Shown one piece after another: positions 31,776 to 41,626 of a stretch of 64,000 nucleotides of DNA. Under the pieces are notes generated by a model. The model was not told the origin of the DNA. It did no database searches and was given only the letters and a program-made list of their open reading frames with translations. Position 1 is the stretch's first letter; each line of letters starts with the position of its first letter. This DNA comes from Methylonatrum kenyense (lineage in GTDB: Bacteria; Pseudomonadota; Gammaproteobacteria; Nitrococcales; Aquisalimonadaceae): NCBI RefSeq assembly GCF_023195885.1, contig NZ_JALPKO010000009.1, forward strand, positions 1 to 64,000, in the 5' to 3' direction. The position numbers and the translations under genes are program-made.

Positions 31776-33920
31776 TTACTGAACGCTACCGCCTGACAGG
31801 CTCTCGTCGAGAATTCGTGGCGTGACGAAGATCAGTAGCTCGCTGTTCTCGTCGATTCGTAGATTGCTGCGGAACAGCCAACCGATGCCGGGCAGGGATC
31901 CGAAAAACGGCACCCGGCTGACTTGCTGGCGGCGGTCGCGCTCGTAAATGCCCCCTAGTACGACGGTCTCTCCGTTTTCGACCAACACCTGGGTAGTGAC
32001 TGACTGCGTGTCGATGCTGGGCACGCCGAGGAACACCTCGCCGATCGTGTCCTTGCTGACCTCCAGGTCCATGATCACACGGTTGTCCGGCGTAATCTGT
32101 GGCGTCACGTCAAGGGCCAGGACGGCTTCCTGGAACGAGACATTGGTGGCGCCGCTAGCGGTGGCCTCCTGGTACGGGATTTCCACGCCTTGCTTGATGC
32201 TGGCAGTACGCTGGTTCGAGGTGATCACTCGGGGGCTGGAGACAATCTCGCCACGGCCCTCGCTCTCCAGTGCGGACAGTTCAAGTTGCAGCAGTCGGTC
32301 GCCGATACGCCCGATCGCTAGACCGACGGCACCAGCCGGATCATTAACCGGAAGGTCGACAAGCTGGCCCTCCCGAAATTCCGTACCCGTAAGCAGCCCG
32401 GGAGAATCCGTTTCAGCCGGAAACCCGGTTCCCGGATCTGCGATACCACCAGGCCGTGTGCCGCCGATTACTGCACCGTCACCACGGCTCAACCGGCGCT
32501 GTGCACTGGCACCAAACCGAACACCCAGCTCGCGGCTGAAGTCGTCGTTCGCGAGCACGATGCGGGACTCGATCAGCACCTGACGCACCGGGATATCCAG
32601 GCGATTGATCAGCCGGCGGATCTCCGAGAGGTTGCTCTCGGTATCGCGAATGATCAGCGTGTTGGTACGTTCGTCGATGGTGACATTGCCGCGCTCCGAC
32701 AACAGGGTCGCATCGGCCGATTGCAGCAGCGTCGAGATATCGCCGGCCTTGGCGTAGTTGATCTGGAAGTAGTCCGAACGCAGCGGTGCCAGTTCTTCCT
32801 CGTCACGGCGCGCCTGGGCATCCAGCCGCTCGCGTTCCGCGATCTCCTCGGCCGGGGCCACCAGCATCACGTTGTCGGTGATGCGCTTGTCCAGCCCCTG
32901 GGTGCGCAGGATGATGTCCAGTGCGTGGTCCCAGGGCACGTTCTGCAGGCGCAGGGTCAGGTTGCCGGTGACACGGTCACTGACAACGACGTTGAGGCCG
33001 GTGAAATCGGCGATCAACTGCAGCACGGCACGAACTTCGATGTCCTGGAAGTTCAGCGACAGACGCTCACCCGTGTACTCGGGGTCTTCCCGCTGGGCCC
33101 GTTCCTGCTCCGCCCGGGTCATGGGCTGGAATTCCACGGTAAAGACGTTGTCGGCCTGATAGCCCATGTGCCGGTATTCGCCCTCGGGTCGAATACGCAT
33201 GACCACGTCGCGGCCGTCCTGGCGGGTGTCGATGGTGCGCACCGGGGTGGCGAAGTCCTCGACATTAAGCCGCCGCTGCAGGCGCTCGGGCAGCTCGGTG
33301 TCGCTGAAGCGGGCAACAATGTGATCGCCATCCCGGCGCAGGTCGACGTCGGTGGAATCATCGCTCAGTTCGATCACCACGCGACCGGCATTGTCGCTGC
33401 CGCGGCGGAAATCGATGTCCATCAGTTCACGGCGAGCGGTGCGACGTACAGCGTCATCGGGGTCGGTGCGCTGGACCAGGTCACGCTGCGCTGGCGCATC
33501 GCTGCGGTCACGCAGCGTGATCAGGAAGCGGTTGCCATCCAGTTCGGCGTCGTAGCGCATCATCTCGGAGAGCTGCAGCACCACTCGCGTGCGGCCGCCT
33601 GCCTCGGCGGTGTTGACCCGTTCGACGCGGCCCACACCGATGTCCACGGAGCGCTCGCTCAGTGCGTTGCGGGTGCCCGGAAAATCAAAGGTGATGCGGG
33701 CGGGGTCATCGACGCTGAAGCTACTGGGGCGAACGGGTTCGCCGTCCAGTTCGATGGCAATCTGCACCTCGTTGCCCGGCAGCGTGGTGTACTCGATATT
33801 GCTGACGGATGTCTCGGCCGCCGCGGTTTGCAGGCCGAACAACAGGAGTCCGATCAGAAAGATGAAGCGGAAGACCTGGCCCCTGGCCGCGCCGTTGGGT
33901 GCGAAGGTGACGCTGTTCAT
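31776..33920 (-). CDS. pilQ: Type IV pilus secretin PilQ
   Basis: 714 residues; forms the outer-membrane ring through which the pilus passes. Signal peptide to ~35 (FIFLIGLLLFGLQTAAAE), AMIN domains that bind peptidoglycan (~38-130 and ~165-265), N0/STN-like 'RLSLNFQDIEVRAVLQLIADFTGLNVVVSDRVTGNLTLRLQNVPWDHALD', N1 domain with 'TNTLIIRDTESNLSEIRRLINRLDIPVRQVLIESRIV', and secretin core ending 'VPFFGSLPGIGWLFRSNLRIDENSELLIFVTPRIL'. RBS 'agggag'. Last pil gene in pilMNOPQ, 15 bases after pilP. Confidence 0.97.
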   Translation of the reverse strand: MNSVTFAPNGAARGQVFRFIFLIGLLLFGLQTAAAETSVSNIEYTTLPGNEVQIAIELDGEPVRPSSFSVDDPARITFDFPGTRNALSERSVDIGVGRVERVNTAEAGGRTRVVLQLSEMMRYDAELDGNRFLITLRDRSDAPAQRDLVQRTDPDDAVRRTARRELMDIDFRRGSDNAGRVVIELSDDSTDVDLRRDGDHIVARFSDTELPERLQRRLNVEDFATPVRTIDTRQDGRDVVMRIRPEGEYRHMGYQADNVFTVEFQPMTRAEQERAQREDPEYTGERLSLNFQDIEVRAVLQLIADFTGLNVVVSDRVTGNLTLRLQNVPWDHALDIILRTQGLDKRITDNVMLVAPAEEIAERERLDAQARRDEEELAPLRSDYFQINYAKAGDISTLLQSADATLLSERGNVTIDERTNTLIIRDTESNLSEIRRLINRLDIPVRQVLIESRIVLANDDFSRELGVRFGASAQRRLSRGDGAVIGGTRPGGIADPGTGFPAETDSPGLLTGTEFREGQLVDLPVNDPAGAVGLAIGRIGDRLLQLELSALESEGRGEIVSSPRVITSNQRTASIKQGVEIPYQEATASGATNVSFQEAVLALDVTPQITPDNRVIMDLEVSKDTIGEVFLGVPSIDTQSVTTQVLVENGETVVLGGIYERDRRQQVSRVPFFGSLPGIGWLFRSNLRIDENSELLIFVTPRILDESLSGGSVQ

Positions 33921-33935
33921 TGTTGTGCTCCCTGT

Positions 33936-34496
33936 CTACCGATCATCGCGCACGCTGAGCGCTGCTTCCCGTTCGGTCCAGGATTGTTCCCCGGTCCGAA
34001 CCAGTTCCAGCACGTCGACGCGTCGCTCACTGATTTCCACGATGCGGCCGTGGTTCTGCCCAAGATAATTGCCTTCCCTGACGCGGTGTACCGTGCCCTG
34101 CGGATCCCGCACCAGCGCGAATCGTTCGCCCTCGCGTTCCAGCAAGCCTGACATGCGCAAGGAGTCGAGGGGGTATTCCTCCAGCGTTTCGCGGGGCCTG
34201 TCCGGATCCGGCCTCGGCCCTGACGCAACCTCGGTATCCCGTGCCTCCTCGCGGAAGCTGAGCTGGTTGAAGGGGTCACGGTCCGGGTCCCGCGGATAGA
34301 CGTGGCTCGGCGGGTCCTCCGGCTCCTCGAACTGTTCCAGAGGTTGCGCCGGCCGCGCCTTGATCTCCGCGATGTAGCGTTCCAGATCGGCGGTTTCCTG
34401 AGAGCAGCCGGATAACAGCGTCAGCGAGCATATCAGCGTGACCGGGAATGCGACTCCGGAAAGTCTCGATTGACGGTTGTGCCGGTCAGTCCCCAT
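33936..34496 (-). CDS. pilP: Type IV pilus assembly lipoprotein PilP
   Basis: 186 residues. Lipobox 'LLSGC' near residue 31 anchors it to the inner membrane; a disordered Pro/Glu-rich stretch follows, then the folded PilP domain ('YPLDSLRMSGLLEREGERFALVRDPQGTVHRVREGNYLGQNHGRIVEI') that binds PilQ and the PilNO dimer. The sequence GTGATG offers two starts: GTG 34499 or ATG 34496, both overlapping the pilO stop; the ATG is used. Conserved order and length support the call. Confidence 0.94.
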   Translation of the reverse strand: MGTDRHNRQSRLSGVAFPVTLICSLTLLSGCSQETADLERYIAEIKARPAQPLEQFEEPEDPPSHVYPRDPDRDPFNQLSFREEARDTEVASGPRPDPDRPRETLEEYPLDSLRMSGLLEREGERFALVRDPQGTVHRVREGNYLGQNHGRIVEISERRVDVLELVRTGEQSWTEREAALSVRDDR

Positions 34497-35098
34497 CACG
34501 ACTCGTCCTCGCCCTCGTCATCCAGATACCAGTAGGTGCGCGCCGTGGCGCTCATGGTCAATTCGCCGTTGTCCCCGCCGCGCCTGATTTCGACGTCGTG
34601 CAGCGTGACGATCCGGGGCAGGTTGGCGACGTCGCTGACAAAGCGGCCGAACTCGTGGAAACGGCCACGCACCCGGATCTGGATGGGCATTTCGGCATAG
34701 AAGTCACGACGGACGGAACTGCCTGGCCGGAACAGTTCGAACTCGAGTCCGGCGCCAAGGCCTGCCTGGGAGATGTCCACCAGCAGCGGCGGCACCTCGA
34801 CCCGGCTCGGCAGCTCACGCAGCCGCGCCTCCAGCGAGCGCTCCATCTCGTCCAGCAATTCCTCGTAGGCGCCAAGGTTTGCCGCCCGGCCCTGCTTGGT
34901 CTCGAATTCGCCGCGCAACTGGGGTTCCTGGGCTTCGACGCGGACCAGTTGCTGCTGCTGATCCTGCCAGGAGAAGTACCAGCCTGCCGCGACCACCGCG
35001 GCGCAGACCAGCAGTGCTGCCAGGAACTTGATCACCGGCGGCCAGCTGCCGGTGTTGTTCAGGTCGAGTTCGCTGAGTTCGACGCCCTGAACCTTCAT
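34496..35098 (-). CDS. pilO: Type IV pilus alignment protein PilO
   Basis: 200 residues: short cytosolic N-terminus, membrane helix (VIKFLAALLVCAAVVAAGWYF, ~22-42), coiled coil (~45-95) and ferredoxin-like periplasmic domain ('PSRVEVPPLLVDISQAGLGAGLEFELFRPG'). It pairs with PilN and links PilM in the cytosol to PilP/PilQ. Start overlaps the pilN stop by four bases. Confidence 0.95.
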   Translation of the reverse strand: MKVQGVELSELDLNNTGSWPPVIKFLAALLVCAAVVAAGWYFSWQDQQQQLVRVEAQEPQLRGEFETKQGRAANLGAYEELLDEMERSLEARLRELPSRVEVPPLLVDISQAGLGAGLEFELFRPGSSVRRDFYAEMPIQIRVRGRFHEFGRFVSDVANLPRIVTLHDVEIRRGGDNGELTMSATARTYWYLDDEGEDES

Positions 35099-35679
35099 TC
35101 GGCGTCCTCCCCATTGTCATTCTCATCGCTTGTCAGCGGCGAGGTCTGTTGCGTCCGCAAGGTGAAATCGCTGAGCCGCAGGCCGTCTTCGCGGCGCACC
35201 TCGATCACGTCCAGCTCCGGATTGCGCAGCCAGTCCGATGCCTCCAGCCGTTCCATGTAGCTGGAGACGCGGGCGTTGGACTGGCCGACGCCGCTAAGGG
35301 TCAGCCGATCGCCCTGCTGTCGCAGCGAGTTCAGATACAGGCCATCGGGCAGGGTCAGCACCATCTCCTCGAACATGTGCACGATCTGGGGTCGGCCCCG
35401 CTGCAGATCCTGGATGACCTCCATGCGGGCGTTCAGCTGGTCGCGGGTCGCCTCCAGCTCGCTGATGCGGGTGATCTGCCGATCCAGTTCACGGATTTCG
35501 GCCCGCAGCATGTCGTTGCGGTTTTCCTGGTGCTCGATTTGCTGGTTGAGGTAGGTCAGACCCGCGAACCAGATACCGGCTCCTATCACCACTGCGGCAC
35601 CGAGCATTCCCAGGAAGGCCTGCTGGCGGCGTCGACGGCGCTCCTCGCGCCAGGGCAAGAGATTGATGCGGGTGCTCAT
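35095..35679 (-). CDS. pilN: Type IV pilus assembly protein PilN
   Basis: 194 residues. Begins 'MSTRINLLPWREERRRRRQ': the 'INLLPWR' motif is the segment that inserts into PilM. A membrane helix (FLGMLGAAVVIGAGIWFAGL) and coiled coil follow, then the periplasmic domain that dimerises with PilO. Coupled to pilM (ATG overlaps its stop) and to pilO. Confidence 0.96.
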   Translation of the reverse strand: MSTRINLLPWREERRRRRQQAFLGMLGAAVVIGAGIWFAGLTYLNQQIEHQENRNDMLRAEIRELDRQITRISELEATRDQLNARMEVIQDLQRGRPQIVHMFEEMVLTLPDGLYLNSLRQQGDRLTLSGVGQSNARVSSYMERLEASDWLRNPELDVIEVRREDGLRLSDFTLRTQQTSPLTSDENDNGEDAE

Positions 35680-36740
35680 GCGTCGAAGCTCCTCATCGCA
35701 AGCCCGCAGGCAATCAGCAGTGCCGGGGCGTCTTCCACCAGCATTTGCGGGCGCACCCGGTTGGAAACGGACATGTTCACGAACGGATTGGCGATGAAGG
35801 TCGGAATCCCGGCCTGGTCACGCACCAGGTCATCGATGCCCACGATCGAGGCGCAACCGCCGGCAAGCACGATGCTGTCCACCGAGTTGTGCTGGCTCGA
35901 GCCGTAGAAGAACTGCAGTGCACGGGTGATCTGCTGCGCCATGGAATCCATGAACGGGTGCAGTACCTCGTCCTCGTAGCTGTCAGGCAGGCCGCCCTGG
36001 CGCTTGGCGCGTCCGGCGTCCTCGATCGACAGGCCGAAGCGGCGGCTGATTTCCTCGGTCAGCTGGCGGCCACCGAAGACCTGCTCCCGGGTGTAGATGA
36101 TGCGCTGATTCTCGAACACGGAGAGCGTGGTCATGGTCGCGCCGACATCGACCACAGCGATGCGTTGTCCCTCGCCGCGGGCAGGCAGATCCTCCGCCAG
36201 CAGGGCAAAGGCGTTCTCGGTGGCGTAGCTCTCCACGTCGACGATCCGGGCCTTCAGCCCGGCGCCTTCGCAGGCATCGACGCGGGTGTCGACATTGTCG
36301 CTGCGCGAGGCAACAAGCAGCACCTCGACACTGTTCGGGTCCCGCAGGGCCGGCCCCAGAACCTGGAAATCCAGGCTCACCTCGTCCAGCGGGTGTGGAA
36401 CATACTTCTCCGCCTCGATTTCGATCTGCGCCTGCAGGTCGTCCTCCGACAAGTCGGCCGGCATGTTCACGGTTTTGCTGATCGCCGCTGAGGCAGGAAC
36501 CGCCAGCGCCACGTCCTTGAGCTTGGTTCGGGACCGCTTGACCGCACCGGCCACAGCCGCCGTCACCGCCTCGAGATTGGTGATGCTCTTTTCGATGACG
36601 GAATCCGTCGGCAGCGCCTCCACGGCATAACTCTCGACGCGGTAGCGCCCACTCTGACGCCGAATCTCCAGGAGTTTTACCGCTGTCGAGCTGATGTCGA
36701 TGCCGAGCAGGGCCGTCCCTGACTTGCCGAACAAACCCAC
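35676..36740 (-). CDS. pilM: Type IV pilus actin-like ATPase PilM
   Basis: 354 residues from the GTG at 36740 (GGGAG about ten bases upstream), exactly the family length. FtsA/actin-like fold: phosphate-1 'LLGIDISSTAVKLLEI', phosphate-2 'IAVVDVGATMTTLSVFEN', adenosine 'IVLAGGCASIVGIDDLV'. It binds the PilN N-terminus on the cytosolic face. The frame stays open to 36929 but the extra 63 residues look unconserved. First gene of the pilMNOPQ operon, divergent from mrcA with a 249-base region between start codons. Confidence 0.95.
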   Translation of the reverse strand: MGLFGKSGTALLGIDISSTAVKLLEIRRQSGRYRVESYAVEALPTDSVIEKSITNLEAVTAAVAGAVKRSRTKLKDVALAVPASAAISKTVNMPADLSEDDLQAQIEIEAEKYVPHPLDEVSLDFQVLGPALRDPNSVEVLLVASRSDNVDTRVDACEGAGLKARIVDVESYATENAFALLAEDLPARGEGQRIAVVDVGATMTTLSVFENQRIIYTREQVFGGRQLTEEISRRFGLSIEDAGRAKRQGGLPDSYEDEVLHPFMDSMAQQITRALQFFYGSSQHNSVDSIVLAGGCASIVGIDDLVRDQAGIPTFIANPFVNMSVSNRVRPQMLVEDAPALLIACGLAMRSFDA

Positions 36741-36989
36741 GATGTCGCGTCTCCCGAGCTGCCCTGACTCGAACGCCGCGGCCGGCGCCGTCCGAAACCT
36801 TATGAATCGTGTTTGTTGTTGCTGCCGCCTCGTAGCGTCATGCATGTCGCCTATCGGCAACAGCATCCCCATTTTCGGGAGCCGCAGCAGAAATACAAGC
36901 ATTTTCCGCTGTATCCCCCGACTTCCCAATGACTTTATACTGTGAATTCAGCTCCCGAAACCGAGACTCCGTCGACAGAATCCCCGATC

Positions 36990-39470
36990 ATGACCTGGTT
37001 TGCCCGCGCAATTGCCTATGTACTGGCAGCAATGCTGTCGCTCGTCGTGCTTGGCGCGGTGGCCGCGGCCGGCCTGTACCTGTACCTGGAGCCGCAGTTG
37101 CCTTCGGTGGAAACCCTGCGCGACATCCGGCTGCAGCAACCCCTGCGGGTGTACACGGCGGACGAGGAACTGATTGCCGAGTTCGGCGAGTACCGCCGCG
37201 AGCCGGTCGCCTACGAAGATATCCCGGAGCGCCTGCGAGATGCCTTTATCGCCGCCGAGGATGAAAATTTCTACTCCCACCACGGCGTGGACCCGGTCGG
37301 CATGGCACGGGCGGTGTTTTACCTGGTCCAGCATCAGGAGATCGGCCCTGGCGGCAGCACGATCACGATGCAGGTGGCGCGGAATTTCTTCCTGTCGCGG
37401 GAACAGACCTACCTGCGCAAGCTGAACGAAATCCTGCTGGCAATGCGCATCGAGCGGGAGCTCAGCAAGGAGCAGATCCTCGAGCTGTATGTCAACAAGA
37501 TCTATCTTGGACAGCGGGCCTATGGTATCGGCGCGGCGGCGCGGATCTACTACGACGCCGAGGTCGACGAGCTCGATCTGGCACAGATGGCGATGATTGC
37601 GGGGCTGCCGAAGGCGCCGTCGTTTGCCAACCCCGTCAGCCGGCCCGAGCGCGCCCTGCAGCGGCGCGCTTATGTCCTGAGACGCATGCTTGAAACCGGT
37701 GTGATCTCCCAGGAGGAGTTTGCCGAGGCCAGCACCGCGCCGGTAACGGCCACCGTGCACCGCGACGAACGTCCGGGCGTCAATGCCCCGTTCGTCGCCG
37801 AGATGGCCCGGGCGTATGCGGTGGAACGATTTGGCGACGATGCCTACGTTGACGGCTACCGGGTCTATACCACCATCGACAGCCGTCTGCAGCGCGAGGC
37901 GGATCGGGCGCTGCGCGACAATCTACTGGCCTATGACCGGCGTCATGGCTACCGTGGTCCGGAGGCCGAGTTCGATCTGGATCAGCACGCCGACGAGGAG
38001 GCATGGGACCGGCTGCTTCGCGACTTCCGCCGGATGGCGCATCTGCGGCCCGCGCTGGTGATCGACGTGGATGAATCCGGCGACCGGGCGCGTCTTTATC
38101 TCGGCCGCGGGGATTACGGCGAGCTTGATCTGGATGCGGTTCGCTGGGCGCGGCCGTACATCAATGAATCCGCGGTTGGTGATCGTCCGTCATCGGTTGC
38201 CCAGGTGCTGTCACGCGGTGACCTGGTGCGGGTCTATCCGGAGCAGGTCGAAGCCGAAGGCGACGACGAGGAGCCGCAGCAGGTGCTGCGCTTCTCCCAG
38301 GTGCCGGCCATCGAGGGCAGCCTGATCAGTCTGTCGCCGGCCTCGGGCGCAGTGGTGGCACTGGCGGGCGGTTTCGATTTCGGACGCAGTCAGTTCAATC
38401 GCGCGGTGCAGGCCCAGCGCCAGCCCGGCTCGGCATTCAAGCCGTTCATCTATTCGGCCGCACTGGAGCGTGGTTTCTCGCCCGCTTCGGTGGTCAATGA
38501 TGCGCCGATCGTGGTCGAGGATGATTCGCTGGATCGCAGCTGGCGGCCGGAAAACTATAGCCGGCGCTTCTACGGTCCGACGCGCGTGCGTGAGGCGCTG
38601 GCGCAGTCACGCAACCTGGTGTCAATCCGGGTGCTGCGGGACCTCGGTATTCCCTACGCCTCCGAGTTCATGGAGCGCTTTGGTTTCGACGCGGAACGCA
38701 TGTCGCCGGGCTTGTCGCTGGCACTGGGCAGTGCCGAGGTGACACCGCTGCAGCTCACCGCTGCCTATGCGGTGTTTGCCAACGGCGGCTACCGGGTTGA
38801 CCCGTACCTGGTCAGCCGGATCGAGGACTCTGACGGCAACCTGGTGTTCCGCGCCGTGCCGGCCATGGCCTGTGAAGACTGTGCGGTGGTGGATACGGAC
38901 ACCGCCGAGGACACCGTTGCCGAAGGCAGTGCCGAGGAGAATGCGGACCCGCTCACGCAGCAGTTCCGGCCCGCGGAACGTGTGTTGCCGGCAACCAATG
39001 CGTTCCTGATTACAGACATGATGAAGGACGTGATTCGCAGCGGCACCGGGCAGCGTGCACGGGAGCTCGGGCGCAACGATATTGCCGGCAAGACTGGCAC
39101 CACCAATAACCTGCGTGATGCCTGGTTCTCCGGGTACAACCGGCATCTGGTCACCACGGCCTGGGTCGGCTTTGACCAGTCGCAGAACATGGGACGGGGT
39201 GAGACCGGAAGCCGCGCGGCCCTGCCCATGTGGATCGACTTCATGGGTGTTGCGCTGCGCGATATACCGGAGGAGTCGCCGCTGCGGCCCTCGGGTCTGG
39301 TAACCGCCCGGATCGATCCCGAATCCGGCTTGCTGACCAGTGCCGACAATCCCCGGGCGATCTTCGAGTTGTTCCAGGAAGGCGCTGTGCCTGACCGCGA
39401 GGGCCGGAGTGATCGGACGGATGGAGGCCCTGGGAGCTCCGATCGCGGGCGTTCCGAGCCGTTGTTCTGA
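36990..39470 (+). CDS. mrcA: Penicillin-binding protein 1A
   Basis: 826 residues from ATG 36990, chosen because class A PBPs enter the membrane helix at once (TWFARAIAYVLAAMLSLVVLG); a GTG at 36942 would add 16 residues, and TATACT at 36936-36941 looks more like a -10 than coding sequence. Glycosyltransferase (GT51) motifs 'EDENFYSHHGVD' and 'GGSTITMQVARNFFLS'; transpeptidase motifs SxxK at Ser481 (GSAFKP), SxN (SRN) and KTGTT at Lys701. The OB-like insert sits between them. It polymerises and cross-links peptidoglycan at the inner membrane. Divergent from pilM, the usual gammaproteobacterial arrangement. Confidence 0.96.
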   Translation: MTWFARAIAYVLAAMLSLVVLGAVAAAGLYLYLEPQLPSVETLRDIRLQQPLRVYTADEELIAEFGEYRREPVAYEDIPERLRDAFIAAEDENFYSHHGVDPVGMARAVFYLVQHQEIGPGGSTITMQVARNFFLSREQTYLRKLNEILLAMRIERELSKEQILELYVNKIYLGQRAYGIGAAARIYYDAEVDELDLAQMAMIAGLPKAPSFANPVSRPERALQRRAYVLRRMLETGVISQEEFAEASTAPVTATVHRDERPGVNAPFVAEMARAYAVERFGDDAYVDGYRVYTTIDSRLQREADRALRDNLLAYDRRHGYRGPEAEFDLDQHADEEAWDRLLRDFRRMAHLRPALVIDVDESGDRARLYLGRGDYGELDLDAVRWARPYINESAVGDRPSSVAQVLSRGDLVRVYPEQVEAEGDDEEPQQVLRFSQVPAIEGSLISLSPASGAVVALAGGFDFGRSQFNRAVQAQRQPGSAFKPFIYSAALERGFSPASVVNDAPIVVEDDSLDRSWRPENYSRRFYGPTRVREALAQSRNLVSIRVLRDLGIPYASEFMERFGFDAERMSPGLSLALGSAEVTPLQLTAAYAVFANGGYRVDPYLVSRIEDSDGNLVFRAVPAMACEDCAVVDTDTAEDTVAEGSAEENADPLTQQFRPAERVLPATNAFLITDMMKDVIRSGTGQRARELGRNDIAGKTGTTNNLRDAWFSGYNRHLVTTAWVGFDQSQNMGRGETGSRAALPMWIDFMGVALRDIPEESPLRPSGLVTARIDPESGLLTSADNPRAIFELFQEGAVPDREGRSDRTDGGPGSSDRGRSEPLF

Positions 39471-39614
39471 CGGAGCGGCAGCCGTGCCGGCCTGGTCGTT
39501 CAACTGGCTTGGTGGTGCCGGGTGAACCCGCCGGGACGCGCCAGCAGACCGGTTTCCAAGGCTTCGAATTGTCAATTCCATCACGGGGTTGGCACCCCAG
39601 GAGGATTCCCCATC

Positions 39615-40253
39615 ATGGCCAAGCAGGGTGCGCCCCGTGACCAGCGGATGCGGCAGCGTCTGATTCAGGAATGCGCGCGAATCATGGTCGAGGAGGGCGT
39701 CCGGGACTATCTGGTGGTCAAACGCAAGGCCGCCGACCGGCTCAACGCCCCGGGGACCGAGAACATGCCGCGGAACCGCGAAATCCAGGAGGCGGTGCTG
39801 GATTACCAGCGACTGTTCCGCGGCGACAGGCATGCCAGTCACCTGCGCGAATTGCGTGAGGCGGCGCTGGAAGCCATGCAGTTCTTCGCCGCGTTCCGGC
39901 CGCGTCTGGTCGGCTCGGTGCTGGATGGCACCGCCAGTGACTGGTCGGACGTCAACCTGCACGTCTTTGCTGACACGCCGGAGGACGTCGCGGTCTTCCT
40001 GATGGATCGCGGGATACCGTTCGAGACGGCGGAGCGCCGACTGCGTTTCAATCGGGACGACTGGGAGTTCTACCCGGTCTACCGATTCATGGCCGGTGAC
40101 GTGCCGGTTGATCTGACGGTCTTCTCGGGCGGTGGCCTGCGCCAGGCTCCGAGAAGCCCGGTGGACGGGCAACCGATGGACCGGGCGAATCGGGACGCGG
40201 TTCGGCAGTTGCTGAACGGTGAACCGGAACTGCTGGTCCCGCCGCCGGGCTAG
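39615..40253 (+). CDS. Nucleotidyltransferase-like protein with degenerate metal motif
   Basis: 212 residues from ATG 39615 with AGGAGG nine bases upstream. N-terminal helical region 'LIQECARIMVEEGVRDYLVVKRKAADRL' followed by a polymerase-beta-like core 'RPRLVGSVLDGTASDWSDVNLHVFAD'. The usual GS-x(n)-SD-[IV]-D-L metal site reads S-D-V-N-L here, so the second Asp is Asn and catalysis may be impaired or altered. I recall this as a conserved gammaproteobacterial family, often annotated as nucleotidyltransferase, without a known substrate. Stands alone after mrcA, convergent with gltA. Confidence 0.7.
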   Translation: MAKQGAPRDQRMRQRLIQECARIMVEEGVRDYLVVKRKAADRLNAPGTENMPRNREIQEAVLDYQRLFRGDRHASHLRELREAALEAMQFFAAFRPRLVGSVLDGTASDWSDVNLHVFADTPEDVAVFLMDRGIPFETAERRLRFNRDDWEFYPVYRFMAGDVPVDLTVFSGGGLRQAPRSPVDGQPMDRANRDAVRQLLNGEPELLVPPPG

Positions 40254-40285
40254 ACGGCAGCCGCGGCCCCGGCGGTTAAGGCCAT

Positions 40286-40314
40286 AAAAAACCCGGCCCA
40301 TTCCAGCCGGGTTT
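40286..40314 (-). terminator. Intrinsic terminator of gltA
   Basis: On the minus strand AAACCCGGC / GCCGGGTTT with an 8-base loop followed by a run of T. It lies 17 bases after the gltA stop; on the plus strand it may also stop transcription of the convergent nucleotidyltransferase-like gene. Confidence 0.85.
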
Positions 40315-40330
40315 CCCTTCCGGTTTCCGT

Positions 40331-41626
40331 TTAGCGTTTCACTACCGGAACGTAATCGCGGCGGGCGGCGCCGGTGTAGATCTGCCGTGGGCGCCCGATA
40401 CGCTGTTCCCCGTCTTCGGTCATCTCGGCCCACTGGGCAATCCAGCCCGGCGTCCGGCCCAGTGCGAACATCACGGTGAAGAACTGGGTCGGGATGCCCA
40501 GTGCCTTGTAGATCAGGCCCGAGTAGAAATCGACATTCGGGTAGAGCTTGCGCTCGACGAAATAGTCGTCCTGCAGCGCGATTTCCTCAAGCTTGATCGC
40601 CAGTTCCAGCTGCGGATCGTCGGCCATGTTCATGGCATGCAGGACTTCGTGGCAGGTCTTGCGGATGATGGTCGCGCGGGGATCGTAGTTCTTGTACACC
40701 CGGTGACCGAAGCCCATCAGCCGGAACGGATCATCCTTGTCCTTGGCCTTGTCGATGTAGTGCGCGACGTTACGCACATCGCCGATTTCCTCCAGCATGC
40801 GCAGCACGGCCTCGTTGGCGCCGCCATGGGCGGGCCCCCAGAGTGCGGCGCAGCCCGAGGCGATGGCAGCAAACGGGTTGGTGCCGGTGCTGCCCGCCAG
40901 GCGCACGGTCGAGGTGCTGGCGTTCTGTTCATGATCCGCGTGCAGGATCAGCAGCTGGTCCAGTGCCTTCTCCGCCACCGGATTGATCTCGTAATCCTCG
41001 GTCGGGCGCGAGAACAGCATGTTCAGCAGGTTGCCGGAATAGCTGAGGCGGTTTTTCGGATAGACGAACGGTTCGCCGACGAAATGCTTGAATGCCGCAC
41101 CGGCGATGGTCGGCATCTTGGCGATGATCCGGTGGGCGCACAGTTCACGGCTTTCCGGGTCGTTGATGTCGATGCTGTCGTGGTAGAAGGCAGACAGCGA
41201 GCTGACCACGGCCGTCAACATGGCCATCGGGTGAGCGTTGTAGTGAAAGCCGTCAAAGAAGTCCTTGAGACTCTCGTTGACCATGGTGTGCTTGGTGATC
41301 GAGGCCGTGAACGCGTCGAGTTCGTCGGCAGTCGGCAGTTCCCCGTAGAGCAGCAGGTGGGAGACTTCCAGGAACGTGCTGTGTTCGGCCAGTTGTTCGA
41401 TGGGGTAACCGCGATACAGCAGCACACCCTCGTCGCCGTCGATGAAGGTGATATCGCTGCGGCAACTTGCGGTGGAGGTGAAACCCGGGTCGTAGGTGAA
41501 GTAACCGAATTCCTTGTAGACCGATTTGATATCGATAGCGCCCGGACCGTGGGTCCCTTCCTTGACCGGAAACTCGACGCTTTTTCCGGAGGTGTTGTCG
41601 GTAACCGTCACAGTATGCTTGGACAT
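40331..41626 (-). CDS. gltA: Citrate synthase (type II hexameric GltA)
   Basis: 431 residues; condenses acetyl-CoA and oxaloacetate, first step of the TCA cycle. Catalytic residues lie in '[19 protein letters not shown]' (His), '[15 protein letters not shown]' (His) and '[15 protein letters not shown]' (Asp); '[13 protein letters not shown]' binds substrate. The N-terminal ~50-residue domain ('[25 protein letters not shown]') marks the NADH-regulated Gram-negative type. Start ATG 41626 has AGGAG upstream. Monocistronic, with its own terminator. Confidence 0.97.
   Translation of the reverse strand: MSKHTVTVTDNTSGKSVEFPVKEGTHGPGAIDIKSVYKEFGYFTYDPGFTSTASCRSDITFIDGDEGVLLYRGYPIEQLAEHSTFLEVSHLLLYGELPTADELDAFTASITKHTMVNESLKDFFDGFHYNAHPMAMLTAVVSSLSAFYHDSIDINDPESRELCAHRIIAKMPTIAGAAFKHFVGEPFVYPKNRLSYSGNLLNMLFSRPTEDYEINPVAEKALDQLLILHADHEQNASTSTVRLAGSTGTNPFAAIASGCAALWGPAHGGANEAVLRMLEEIGDVRNVAHYIDKAKDKDDPFRLMGFGHRVYKNYDPRATIIRKTCHEVLHAMNMADDPQLELAIKLEEIALQDDYFVERKLYPNVDFYSGLIYKALGIPTQFFTVMFALGRTPGWIAQWAEMTEDGEQRIGRPRQIYTGAARRDYVPVVKR

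Noticed and set aside
36942-36989. Upstream GTG start for mrcA
   Set aside because: No RBS, and TATACT just before it suits a -10 promoter element; the ATG at 36990 matches the family's immediate membrane entry.
38622-40433. 603-codon open frame on the minus strand
   Set aside because: Antisense to the mrcA 3' end and the nucleotidyltransferase-like gene, both well supported.
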